From Sulfuricaulis sp. (GTDB lineage: Bacteria > Pseudomonadota > Gammaproteobacteria > Acidiferrobacterales > Sulfurifustaceae), in the NCBI GenBank assembly GCA_030650525.1, contig JAUSDQ010000345.1, positions 1 to 44,932 of the forward strand: DNA of 44,932 nt, written 5' to 3'. The translations under genes were made by a program, and so were the position numbers. This document shows, piece by piece, positions 24,788 to 33,134 of this stretch (position 1 is the stretch's first letter; the number at the start of each line of letters is the position of its first letter). The notes beneath the pieces were generated by a model. The model saw nothing but the letters and a program-made list of their open reading frames with translations. It was not told the origin of the DNA and did not search any database.

Positions 24788-26365
24788 ATGTATAGGCTTT
24801 TGGGCCGATTGATCAAGGAAATGAACATCACACAAATGATAGAAACTGCATTCAGTTCACGAGTTTACCGCCTTTTTCTTATTCTGACCTTACCCTTCTG
24901 GATCGCCGCCTGCGGAGGCGGGAGCGACGGAGCCGGCGGCACCGCTAACAATAGCTCTGCTTCCGCGTCGGTTTCGCCGACACCGACCGCGACACCGACT
25001 TCGACGCGGATCGCCACGTCAACCTCGACGACGACCGCGACACCGACTTCGACCCGTACGGCAACACCAACCGCAACACCGACTGCGACGCGTACGGCAA
25101 CACCAACCTCGACACCGACTTCGACGCGTACGGCTACGCCAATCTCGACACCACCCGTCCCCCCCACTGGCGGATTGCCCATGCCTTCGTTGGAGGACGA
25201 GCGCAACGCCTATCGCTCCTGGGGATGGACCTGGAGTGCGAGCGCGGAAGTCGTGACCGAGCGAGTATCTAACTATTACGTCACGAATATCGACGTTCAT
25301 GGTGATGCTGAGGGTGATGACCTCTGGACATATCTTATGATGTACCGTCGCACGGGCAATGCGGTGTATCTCAACCGCACTCAGGCTTGGTTGCGCTATT
25401 TCAAGTATGAATACCGCACCTCACCGGAATTCGAATACGATCGCGGGTTCCTTCTGGATCATCTTTATGGATGGGGCCTCGTGGCCTGGTACGAATACTC
25501 CTGCGCCACTTCGACATGCGATACCGCCGCGCTCACCGAAGCGGAGAACATTGCCGCGGAGGTGGAGGCCTATTGGAATGAGAAGAACTCCAATGGCTCC
25601 CCGAGATATATTGCGGGCCAGACCGACATGGCGCAATACAGCCTGCGTCAGGGCGCGCGCCACCTGCTGCTGGCTACGCGCGTGGCGGAGGTCACCAACA
25701 AGCAGCGCTGGATAAGTTTGCGCGACAAGTTGATCGACATGTGGCTTAAAGCACCGGATTGGGATGCGCGTGGCATGTATTTCATGGGGTCGTACTACAC
25801 CAATGAGGATTTGAGCTCAGACCCTAACTGCAAATACTCGGGCGCGTCTTCTTGTCCCTATGAGCAGGGTGCGCGTATCGTCCCTTCGTTCCACATTGGA
25901 ATCCTGACCGAAGCCTTCGATCACGCCTACCGCACGACCGGCAATACCCAGCTCCGGGACCGCATCGTGGCGATGGCGCGGTTTGTCGATCAGTACGGCC
26001 TGGATGCCAGGTATCAATACACCGGTAAAACCTTCGGGATTGTGAACGGCTCCCCCTGGCACAGCTATTCGGCCAATTGCGGCACCAGCTGTAGCTTTTG
26101 GGATCCGGTTTATACTACCTCTGTGGTCAACACGCTGGTGCGCGGCTACAAGTACACGGGTGAACGCAAATTCTATGACCAGGCGAAGTATTACTTCAAT
26201 CGTGGGACCAAGGGCATATATGGTTCACCGACGGCGCGGGAAGCCGCCGATAACGTTGTCGGTCACTTCGTGGACACCCAGTTTGCTTCATCTACCGGGT
26301 TCTTGTATTTGGATTACAACAAGGGCGAGTTACAGTATACCTACTTGATGTTTGAGGCACCCTAA
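24788..26365 (+). CDS. Lipoprotein with TP-rich linker and probable alpha/alpha-barrel carbohydrate-active domain
   Basis: Secreted lipoprotein of 525 residues. The signal ends at lipobox I-A-A-C42, followed by GGGSD. Residues about 63-127 are a Thr/Pro/Arg/Ser repeat linker (TPTSTRTATP type). The remaining ~390 residues are rich in Trp, Tyr and repeated helix-like segments (DDLWTYLMMYRRTGNAVYLN, AWLRYFKYEY, RGFLLDHLYGWGLVAWYEY, FHIGILTEAFDHAYRTTGN) as in alpha/alpha-toroid glycosidases, lyases and epimerases. The exact family was not recognised, so polysaccharide degradation or epimerisation is inferred. ATG 24788 has no clear ribosome-binding site; ATG 24821 is an alternative. It is probably cotranscribed with the propeller gene 50 bases downstream. 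Confidence 0.72.
   Translation: MYRLLGRLIKEMNITQMIETAFSSRVYRLFLILTLPFWIAACGGGSDGAGGTANNSSASASVSPTPTATPTSTRIATSTSTTTATPTSTRTATPTATPTATRTATPTSTPTSTRTATPISTPPVPPTGGLPMPSLEDERNAYRSWGWTWSASAEVVTERVSNYYVTNIDVHGDAEGDDLWTYLMMYRRTGNAVYLNRTQAWLRYFKYEYRTSPEFEYDRGFLLDHLYGWGLVAWYEYSCATSTCDTAALTEAENIAAEVEAYWNEKNSNGSPRYIAGQTDMAQYSLRQGARHLLLATRVAEVTNKQRWISLRDKLIDMWLKAPDWDARGMYFMGSYYTNEDLSSDPNCKYSGASSCPYEQGARIVPSFHIGILTEAFDHAYRTTGNTQLRDRIVAMARFVDQYGLDARYQYTGKTFGIVNGSPWHSYSANCGTSCSFWDPVYTTSVVNTLVRGYKYTGERKFYDQAKYYFNRGTKGIYGSPTAREAADNVVGHFVDTQFASSTGFLYLDYNKGELQYTYLMFEAP
24975..25150 (+). repeat. In-frame tandem-like repeats encoding the Thr/Pro linker
   Basis: Imperfect direct repeats built from CGACACCGACTTCGACGCG and GCGTACGGCAACACCAACC, coding for TPTSTRTAT-type residues of the lipoprotein at 24788. 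Unit lengths are multiples of three, so copy-number change would alter linker length only. Confidence 0.6.
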
Positions 26366-26418
26366 ATCGCTCATATCGGGTATTGACCACGGAAAAGTCT
26401 TAATGATGGGTGATCACT

Positions 26419-27579
26419 ATGTTGAAAATTAATGGCAAAACGGTTCTGAATATACTGGTACTGAGCTGGGCGTCCTTAAGCGCCGCCTACGCCGCTTGTC
26501 CTGCCGACATCAATGATCTCGCTGCCGGGACGTGGTGTGAGGTAGCCAATTCACATCTCAAGAGTGTCGCTTACCCATGGCCTGCCGGAGTGAAGTACAC
26601 CGATAACGGTGTGGGCGTTGACGGTGTAATCGACGTATGGAGCGGTGGCGCCTTTGACACCAAGCGCGGTCGCTTGCTTGTCTGGGGCGGTGGTCATTTC
26701 GCCTATGGCGGAAACGAGATTTATGCATTCGATGTTAACACGCTCAAATGGCTGCGGGTCAAAGATCCCAGCGTGCCCCCGGCGGAAAATACGACCTATG
26801 CATCCGATGGAGGTCCCGTCTCCAGGCATACCTACGATGTTATCGAATATGTTCCCGGCTTGGACAGCTTGTGTTCGTTTGGCGTCCCTTCGCTGTACAG
26901 CCAATCGGGTATTCAAAATAATACCGATTGCTTCAATTTTGGAACCATGAGATGGGAAAGAAAGGCCGATGTCCTTACGATGGGATACGGATCGTATTCC
27001 GCGGTCGATCCCGTGACGGGGCGCGCCTGGATGTTCGGTTCTGAAACCGGCTGCTATCTTTCCGAATGGAATCCGACTACGAATGTTTGGACTCAAAGGA
27101 GCAACAAAGTCAGTTGTTACGATAATACTAAAACGGCGGCTATCGATGCCAAGAAACGCAAGTTTATTGCCATCGGAGGCGGTGAAATTTATTCATGGAA
27201 TATTGATAGTTCCGGAATGATCCCCTGGCAATCCCTGTCGACCACGGGGGCGAATGGGATTGAAAGTGCAAAAAATCCGGGTGTTGACTACGATTCCGTC
27301 AGCGATCGAATAATTGCATGGAATGGTGGAGCGAATGTTTATTCACTGAATTTGGATACGCTGTCGTGGACCCTTATTACGCCAGCCTCGGCAAACACGG
27401 TCGTGCCCACGGCTCCAAACGATACAGGAACCTACGGGCGTTTCCGTTACATCCCGTCGAAGAATGCATTTGTCGTGGTTAATAGCGTCAACGAAAATGT
27501 ATTTATTTATAAACTCTCATCCAGTCCGGGTGTGACGCCTCCCCAGACCCCGGCCAAGCCGAACGTAGCGATCAGGTAG
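26419..27579 (+). CDS. Secreted Kelch-like beta-propeller protein
   Basis: Exported protein of 386 residues. ATG 26419 is chosen because a GGTGAT-type site precedes it; GTG 26410 would add three residues. A signal peptide ends at about AAYA-ACPAD. The body shows repeated propeller blades with Kelch-like glycine pairs and aromatic spacing (GRLLVWGGGHFAYGGNEIYA, GTMRWERKADV, EWNPTTNVWTQRS, KFIAIGGGEIYSWNI, RIIAWNGGANVYSL). No catalytic residues can be named. Such propellers bind or oxidise carbohydrate at the cell surface. The gene lies 53 bases after the alpha/alpha-barrel lipoprotein, suggesting joint action. By eye the region is AT-richer than the core locus, possibly acquired. Confidence 0.75.
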   Translation: MLKINGKTVLNILVLSWASLSAAYAACPADINDLAAGTWCEVANSHLKSVAYPWPAGVKYTDNGVGVDGVIDVWSGGAFDTKRGRLLVWGGGHFAYGGNEIYAFDVNTLKWLRVKDPSVPPAENTTYASDGGPVSRHTYDVIEYVPGLDSLCSFGVPSLYSQSGIQNNTDCFNFGTMRWERKADVLTMGYGSYSAVDPVTGRAWMFGSETGCYLSEWNPTTNVWTQRSNKVSCYDNTKTAAIDAKKRKFIAIGGGEIYSWNIDSSGMIPWQSLSTTGANGIESAKNPGVDYDSVSDRIIAWNGGANVYSLNLDTLSWTLITPASANTVVPTAPNDTGTYGRFRYIPSKNAFVVVNSVNENVFIYKLSSSPGVTPPQTPAKPNVAIR

Positions 27580-27621
27580 GGAAGTACATCGTCTTACCGA
27601 TGATCAGCGTTTGGGCGCAGG

Positions 27622-28359
27622 CTACCGAGGTCGGGAAGATTGATTGCATCGAGCCGGAGCCGGCAGATGAATCGTGGGAATAGTTTCGGCTTTTGTCGAT
27701 AGATGTACGTAAGGTGCCAGCGTTGCGAACATTAATTGGTATTCACCCGCCCTCAGATACAGAGCAGAGCCGATTTTTGCCGCCCCCAATTTTTGATGCG
27801 ATCGAATAGAAGTCAAGTTAAAGGCAGAAATCCTGCTCATCGTCCATATCACGCCGCGCTGACGCAAGTACGTATTGGCTTCATCCCATAGCCGTCCGAA
27901 AGCAAATCCTGTGCGATTGATCGGATCCAGGTAGACATCGAAATCCCAGGCGGCCTGGCCTTCAGGCTGGGGCAGAAAACGGCATCGCACTTCATCCTCG
28001 ATGTAGGGTCCTATCACGAACCACAGAAAACCGATTAGGCGATTCGCTTTGAATGCACCCAGGCATATCGCACCTTGCCGGTAGCGCTCATCAATGACCT
28101 GTTTGGGTCGGTTGACTTCAGTTATTACCGGATCACCCGGCGGTATTGAAATAATCTCGATGCTTCTGCCGCGTGCCGGTGGAAGCAGCGTTGAGGCTGG
28201 TACGGGCTGCGCGAATAAATAATATTTCCAGACACACTGACGTTTTGTGAGACGGTACAGCAGGGTATCGAGCACATAAATGAAGGCGTCGCACCATCCC
28301 AAATCCGCTACCAAAGCCTTGGCACGGCTCAGCAATGAAGTGCTGCTATTTTTCGTCAT
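27622..28359 (-). CDS. GNAT-like N-acyltransferase
   Basis: Protein of 245 residues with a GNAT-like core in its second half: ICLGAFKANRLIGFLWFVIG, a beta-strand then WDFDVYLDPINRTGFAFGRLWDEANTYL, and the typical late motif AFNLTSIRSHQKLGA. The N-terminal ~80 residues are extra. No signal peptide. It is divergent from, and adjacent to, the acyl carrier protein and XrtA hydrolase genes, so acyl transfer from that carrier to a sugar or amine is a reasonable inference; the substrate is unknown. It is convergent with the propeller gene, 42 bases away. Confidence 0.7.
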   Translation of the reverse strand: MTKNSSTSLLSRAKALVADLGWCDAFIYVLDTLLYRLTKRQCVWKYYLFAQPVPASTLLPPARGRSIEIISIPPGDPVITEVNRPKQVIDERYRQGAICLGAFKANRLIGFLWFVIGPYIEDEVRCRFLPQPEGQAAWDFDVYLDPINRTGFAFGRLWDEANTYLRQRGVIWTMSRISAFNLTSIRSHQKLGAAKIGSALYLRAGEYQLMFATLAPYVHLSTKAETIPTIHLPAPARCNQSSRPR

Positions 28360-28808
28360 GATTGTGCTTACACTATAATTTCTTCGGAAGGTTTAAGATC
28401 CGGCTGACAGCTATCGGGAATCCGCATTTGTTTGCTCGGCGCACTGATGATGGGGCGATGCCATGTCGTAACATAAACCTTGCAGCCGATCCCAAGTATG
28501 CCTTGAGTATTAAGCCATTATGGCCCGCTGTTTACAATCTGACTGAACATTGAGCGGCATGAAAGGGGCTGTGGTTTGCAGAAACGCGGATTCAAATATA
28601 GAATTCACCGCCGTTTTATGACAAGTATCTTGATAGCTTTGGCTCGGAGACTGGCGCTATAGTAACTTAGGGCTGAGGCAGTGCGATGTCCGTTCATCTA
28701 TCATTTTGGGTTTAGTGCTCGATGGATGCCCGCATTGGCAAGGTAGCGGCTACTTTCATCCATCCTCGGCTGACGTGATCAATAACATAACCGGTACAGG
28801 TGCAGACG
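28360..28808. other. Divergent intergenic region before the acyl carrier protein gene
   Basis: About 450 bases without a convincing gene; short open frames here lack coding character. It contains a TATAAT at 28374-28379 without a good -35 partner, a sigma-54-like site at 28735-28751 and the AGGTG ribosome-binding site (28798-28802) of the acyl carrier protein gene. Confidence 0.45.
28735..28751 (+). promoter_or_regulatory. Possible sigma-54 promoter for the ACP-hydrolase operon
   Basis: TTGGCA (28735-28740) has a GG exactly ten bases before a GC (28749-28750), the spacing sigma-54 needs; the -12 part (CGGCT) is a weak match. Transcription would start about 45 bases before the ACP start codon. 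XrtA systems are known to carry a sigma-54-type regulator (PrsR), which makes this plausible but not shown. Confidence 0.35.
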
Positions 28809-29060
28809 ATGTCAAATATCGAAGAGGTCAAGAAAGTCCTGCGTGACTCGCTTCAGTTGGGAGAGCGGGTCGAAGCGTTTACGGCATCGACCCATCTGCT
28901 GGGCGACTTGCCGGAGCTGGATTCTATGGCTGTGGTTACCGTCATAACCGCTCTCGAGGAGCATTATGGCTTCACGGTTAATGACGATGAAATCAGTGCC
29001 GACACATTCGAAACCTTGGGCAGCTTAAGCACGTTTGTCGATCAAAAATTAAAGTCGTGA
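28809..29060 (+). CDS. Acyl carrier protein, exosortase A-associated
   Basis: Small acidic helical protein of 83 residues of the acyl/peptidyl carrier family. The phosphopantetheine attachment serine is S39 in LPELDSMAVV, and the C-terminal YGFTVNDDEISADTFETLGS matches helices III-IV of carrier proteins. ATG 28809 is preceded six bases upstream by AGGTG; a GTG at 28800 is the alternative. The stop overlaps the next start (GTGA), coupling it with hydrolase 2. It is the likely acceptor for the acid activated by the ligase at 4950-6536. Confidence 0.88.
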   Translation: MSNIEEVKKVLRDSLQLGERVEAFTASTHLLGDLPELDSMAVVTVITALEEHYGFTVNDDEISADTFETLGSLSTFVDQKLKS

Positions 29061-29908
29061 TCTCCGTTCCGGCCGGCATTCCCGCGCAATCGTTTTTTAT
29101 TCAGGGGACCGCGGGTAAGCTCTTCGCCATGTATTATCCCACCCAGAGGAAGGTAACCAAGCGCCGGGATATTATTTTTCTACCGCCGTTTGCTGAGGAG
29201 ATGAACAAATCGCGCCGGATGTTGGCCCAGCAGGCACGCCGGCTGGCAGGGGCGGGATTCGGCGTGCTCGTGCTGGATTTGTATGGCACCGGCGAAAGCC
29301 AAGGGGATTTTGGACAGGCACGCTGGTCAATCTGGAAGGACGACGTCGTTGCCGCGCGGGCGTGGTTGCAACACCAGGGGGCAACGCTGGTTAGCGCGTT
29401 GGGCCTGCGCCTGGGGGCTTTGCTGGCAATGGATCTTGCGCAACAACAAAATAATTTTTTTGAAAGACTCGTGTTGTGGCAGCCGGTAATAAATGGCGCG
29501 AGCATGATCAATCAATTTTTGCGGTTACGGCTGGCGGCCGACATGATCTCGGGGGCGGAGGAGCGGGAATCGACACAGAGCCTCCGGCGAACCATGGCCA
29601 GCGGCCGGTCTATTGAAGTGGGAGGTTATGAGCTAGCGTCCGAGCTGGTTACCGCCATCGATGAATTGCGCATCGAACAGATGTTGCGCAAGGATTCTCC
29701 GCCTGTTTCCTGGCTGGAACTGACATCGGAGGAGGGGCGTTCGTTCGCGCCCGCGAGCCAAAGAGTGATCGAACAGTGGCGTGAAAAAGGGACTCATGTC
29801 GATGCGAAACAGGTATCAGGCCCGCCCTTCTGGTCGTCAGCGGAGATCGCCGAGGCGCCCCTGCTGTTGCAAGTCACCACGCAAATATTTCAGGAAGCGA
29901 CGGTCTGA
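29057..29908 (+). CDS. Exosortase A system-associated hydrolase 2
   Basis: Alpha/beta-hydrolase-fold protein of 283 residues, TIGR03101 type. The fold is visible from FLPPFAEEMNKSRR, LDLYGTGESQGDFG and the strand-helix elbow. At the nucleophile position the sequence is GLRLG with R118 instead of Ser, so a classical serine hydrolase reaction is unlikely; this seems to be a property of the subfamily. It begins with GTG overlapping the ACP stop and ends one base into the start of hydrolase 1. Members of this pair occur together near the XrtA ligase and decarboxylase; the function is unknown. Confidence 0.87.
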   Translation: MISVPAGIPAQSFFIQGTAGKLFAMYYPTQRKVTKRRDIIFLPPFAEEMNKSRRMLAQQARRLAGAGFGVLVLDLYGTGESQGDFGQARWSIWKDDVVAARAWLQHQGATLVSALGLRLGALLAMDLAQQQNNFFERLVLWQPVINGASMINQFLRLRLAADMISGAEERESTQSLRRTMASGRSIEVGGYELASELVTAIDELRIEQMLRKDSPPVSWLELTSEEGRSFAPASQRVIEQWREKGTHVDAKQVSGPPFWSSAEIAEAPLLLQVTTQIFQEATV

Positions 29909-30807
29909 TGACGCAAGAAGTGCCGATTAGTTTTTCATGCGGCGGCGACTGGTTGTATGGAATGTTGCATCTTCCAGAGAAACCGGCAGGGAGGGGCGTG
30001 CTTATTGTCGTGGGCGGTCCGCAATATCGCGTCGGCAGTCACCGCCAGTTTGTACTCCTGGCGCGCGCACTGGCGGATGCCGCCATACCCGTTATGCGAT
30101 TCGATTATCGTGGCATGGGCGACAGCGATGGTGAATCCAGAACTTTCGAATTAGTTAATGCGGATATTCGCGCTGCCATCGATCAACTCTTTAATCGGTT
30201 ACCCGATCTCCGCGAGCTTGTCTTGTGGGGCTTGTGCGATGCCGCCTCAGCGGCACTTTTCTATGCCCATACCGACCCCCGGGTTACCGGTTTAGTATTG
30301 GTGAATCCATGGGTGCGCACGGAAACCGGTGTGGCCAAGGCTTACCTCAAACATTATTATCTCTTGCGCCTGTTCGATCCTGGTCTGTGGCGCAAGATAG
30401 CCCGCGGAGAGTTTAATATTTTCACTGCCACGGGTTCTTTTATGCGCATGATTTTGGCGAGCGTGGGCCTGGCCCCGTCAGCCAACAGCCGGGAAACCCA
30501 TGACCATTCCTCGGTACCGGACATCGCTGGTGTAATAGCCGCGGGAACGGAAATGACCCCGCTACCGGCACGGATGTTATTTGGATTGAATGCCTTCAAG
30601 GGGCGTTTGTTGTTTATATTGAGCGGCGACGATCTGACTGCCGGTGAATTCAAGGACACCCTGTCAGGGTCGCGGTCGTGGCGAAAATTGTTGCAGGCGG
30701 CGCGTGTCACACGCCGGGATTTGCCCGGGGCCAATCACACCTTTTCCCGTCGTGAGTGGCGCGATCAGGTGGCGCGCTGGACGCAGGAGTGGGTTAGATC
30801 GTGGTAA
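29908..30807 (+). CDS. Exosortase A system-associated hydrolase 1
   Basis: Alpha/beta-hydrolase-fold protein of 299 residues, TIGR03100 type. It has VGGPQYRVGSHRQFV at the oxyanion-side loop and RFDYRGMGDSDG. The nucleophile elbow is GLCDAASA with C110 in the Ser position, a mark of this subfamily, and a late His in GANHTFSRREWRD. A thioesterase or acyltransferase step using the carrier protein is inferred. It overlaps the previous stop by one base, and the next gene starts seven bases before its end. Confidence 0.88.
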   Translation: MTQEVPISFSCGGDWLYGMLHLPEKPAGRGVLIVVGGPQYRVGSHRQFVLLARALADAAIPVMRFDYRGMGDSDGESRTFELVNADIRAAIDQLFNRLPDLRELVLWGLCDAASAALFYAHTDPRVTGLVLVNPWVRTETGVAKAYLKHYYLLRLFDPGLWRKIARGEFNIFTATGSFMRMILASVGLAPSANSRETHDHSSVPDIAGVIAAGTEMTPLPARMLFGLNAFKGRLLFILSGDDLTAGEFKDTLSGSRSWRKLLQAARVTRRDLPGANHTFSRREWRDQVARWTQEWVRSW

Positions 30808-32042
30808 AGCGTGTATTGATGATCGCTTTTCATTATCCGCCGGTGCACGGTAGCAGCGGTGTGCAGCGCACGCTCACGTTCTCGCGTTATCTTCCCCAAT
30901 ATGGATGGCAGCCGATTATCCTTACCGCGCACCCCCGTGCCTATCAGGCGGTTAACGACGGACAGTTACGCGACATACCTGAGAGTGTGGTGGTCAAACG
31001 CGCATTTGCTTTGGATACGGCGCGGCACCTGGCATTTCGTGGCGCTTATCCCGGATTCCTGGCCGTGCCGGATCGCTGGATAAGCTGGTGGCTGGGCGCC
31101 GTGCCGGCCGGGATGGCGCTGATTCGCCGTTACCGGCCCCATGTAATCTGGTCGACATTTCCGACTGCCAGCGCGCATTTGATCGGTCTTACGCTCCAGC
31201 GTCTGAGCGGTCTTCCGTGGATTGCTGATTTCAGAGATTCCATGACCGATGAAGAATACCCGGCCGATCCACTCAGGCGCCGGGTTTTTCGCTGGATCGA
31301 GCGCCGGACGATCGCGCGCTGCCGGCACGCCGTGTTTACCACCCCGGGAGCGGCGCGTATGTATGCCGAGCGCTACCCCGAGGTGCCGGCCACGCGCTGG
31401 GCGAAAATCGAGAACGGCTATGACGAAGACAACTTCCGCGCGCTGGAGCGAAGCGCGCCCGCCAGGCCGCGCACCCAGGGCAAGATCGTCTTGCTGCATA
31501 GCGGACTGCTGTATCCCTCGGAGCGCGATCCGCGGGCCTTTTTTGCGGCGCTGGAGGAGCTCAACCGCACCGGCGAGATATCGGAGACCGGCCTGAAAAT
31601 CGTGTTGCGTGCCAGCGGCAATGAGGACTATTTTCGCGAACTGGTCCGCGCCCACGGTCTGCAGGGCATCGTTTTCCTTGAACCGGCGATCTCCTATCGA
31701 GAGGCGTTAGCGGAAATGATGAATGCCGACGGGCTGCTGATCTTTCAGGCCGCGAACTGCAATCATCAGATTCCGGCCAAGCTTTATGAATATCTGCGTA
31801 CGCGGCGCCCTATTTTTGCCCTGACCGACCCCGTCGGGGACACGGCCCAGTTGCTCGCGAACGCTGGCATTGACACCCTCAGTCCGCTCGATTCGAAGTC
31901 CGCCATCATGCGGGGATTGCGCGATTTTCTGGAACGTCTGCGTCACGGGCGCGCGCCGCTCGCGAACGATGCCATCATTGCGAGTTATACTCGCGAATCG
32001 CGCACGAAAGAACTTGCTAAGCTGCTCGATCCGCTAGCATGA
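30801..32042 (+). CDS. Glycosyltransferase family 4
   Basis: GT-B transferase of 413 residues. N-terminal RVLMIAFHYPPVHGSSGVQR and the DFRDSMTDEEYPADPLRRR segment are typical of a family seen in capsule and EPS loci. Later motifs include KIENGYDEDNFR, LLHSGLLYPSERDP, FLEPAISYREALAEM and PAKLYEYLRTRRPIFAL. The GTG start at 30801 overlaps the hydrolase gene by seven bases, indicating cotranscription. Sugar specificity is unknown. Confidence 0.85.
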   Translation: MVKRVLMIAFHYPPVHGSSGVQRTLTFSRYLPQYGWQPIILTAHPRAYQAVNDGQLRDIPESVVVKRAFALDTARHLAFRGAYPGFLAVPDRWISWWLGAVPAGMALIRRYRPHVIWSTFPTASAHLIGLTLQRLSGLPWIADFRDSMTDEEYPADPLRRRVFRWIERRTIARCRHAVFTTPGAARMYAERYPEVPATRWAKIENGYDEDNFRALERSAPARPRTQGKIVLLHSGLLYPSERDPRAFFAALEELNRTGEISETGLKIVLRASGNEDYFRELVRAHGLQGIVFLEPAISYREALAEMMNADGLLIFQAANCNHQIPAKLYEYLRTRRPIFALTDPVGDTAQLLANAGIDTLSPLDSKSAIMRGLRDFLERLRHGRAPLANDAIIASYTRESRTKELAKLLDPLA

Positions 32043-32133
32043 TGCCACGTCGAAGCGCCATGCGACCGCATTTAATCCTGCCTTAGCCGGGATCGAAACA
32101 CTTCTGTCGAATTAACGGACCAAGAAAAATATT

Positions 32134-33081
32134 ATGCCAAACGTGCTCTACATTACCTCCTCCTCGTTTTCGGGCTCGACTTTACTGTCATTCCTGCTCA
32201 ATACCCATCCTGACATCACCACGGTCGGCGAGATGGAGGGTTGGAAAGACGCCGACGTGAATACCTTTCAGTGTTCCTGCGGCGCGGTGCTGAAGACATG
32301 TCCGTATTTTGTAAAGACCGCCGGAGTCTTCGAGCAACATAACCTGCCCTTTTCGCCCAACGATTTTGGCACCGGTTATCGTTTGGTAGACAACGCCCGT
32401 TTCAATCAATATCTCACTGAATCGTTGCCTCGTATACGCCACACCCGCATTGAAAAGCTGCGCGATGGGATGTTGCGGCACATGCCCGGGTTTTCAAAGC
32501 AGATAGAGCAAAACAACCGCGCCAACGTCCTGTTTATGCAAACCGCGCTCGCGCTTACCGGTGCGAAGGTGTTCGTGGACGCCGACAAGAGCCCCTACCG
32601 CCTGCGTTATCTGCAACGCCTGCCCGAAATTAATCTACTGCCCATGTACCTCGTCCGCGACCCACGCGGTGTCGTGACGACATTTATGGAGAATCGCGGC
32701 TGGGACGCCGCGCTGGCGATGAAGGTATGGATCAAGGAACAACTCGACATACTGCGAATCTTGCAAGAGTTTCCGCATAGCATCCGGATTTATTATGAAG
32801 ACTTGTGTGAGGACGTGAACGGCGTTCTCGCCCAGATCCACCGCTTTGCGGGGGTGACGCCGCAGCCTTTTTCCGGCGACTTTCAGGCCGTGGAACATCA
32901 CATCCTCGGCAATTCCATGCGTCTGGACCGGGTCGGTAAGATTGTCAAAAGCGAGCGTTGGAAGACCAAGCTTAGTGCCGGCGATCAGGAGACCATTGCG
33001 CGAATCGCGCGCGACTTCATCGAGCGCCATCGCGGCCATCCGCTGTCGGATATTCTGGCCCGTATCGAGCCAATAAAATAA
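32134..33081 (+). CDS. Sulfotransferase family protein
   Basis: PAPS-dependent sulfotransferase fold, 315 residues. The 5'-phosphosulfate loop is SSSFSGSTLLSFLLNTHP at about residues 9-26, and the 3'-phosphate site is LVRDPRGVVTTF followed by the structural segment IRIYYEDLCEDVN. A cysteine pair (CSCGAVLKTCPYF) could form a small metal or disulfide site. It should transfer sulfate to a sugar of the exopolysaccharide or of its lipid-linked precursor. It lies 91 bases after the glycosyltransferase and 53 before a deacetylase, in the same direction. Confidence 0.85.
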   Translation: MPNVLYITSSSFSGSTLLSFLLNTHPDITTVGEMEGWKDADVNTFQCSCGAVLKTCPYFVKTAGVFEQHNLPFSPNDFGTGYRLVDNARFNQYLTESLPRIRHTRIEKLRDGMLRHMPGFSKQIEQNNRANVLFMQTALALTGAKVFVDADKSPYRLRYLQRLPEINLLPMYLVRDPRGVVTTFMENRGWDAALAMKVWIKEQLDILRILQEFPHSIRIYYEDLCEDVNGVLAQIHRFAGVTPQPFSGDFQAVEHHILGNSMRLDRVGKIVKSERWKTKLSAGDQETIARIARDFIERHRGHPLSDILARIEPIK

Positions 33082-33134
33082 TTACCATGACGAAACATGA
33101 CTGCGTCGATACATAGCGGATAGACAGGATCCAA

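Noticed and set aside
27540-27579. C-terminus of the propeller protein checked for a PEP-CTERM sorting signal
   Set aside because: It ends in a Pro-rich polar tail (TPPQTPAKPNVAIR) without the hydrophobic segment and basic end that a PEP-CTERM signal needs.
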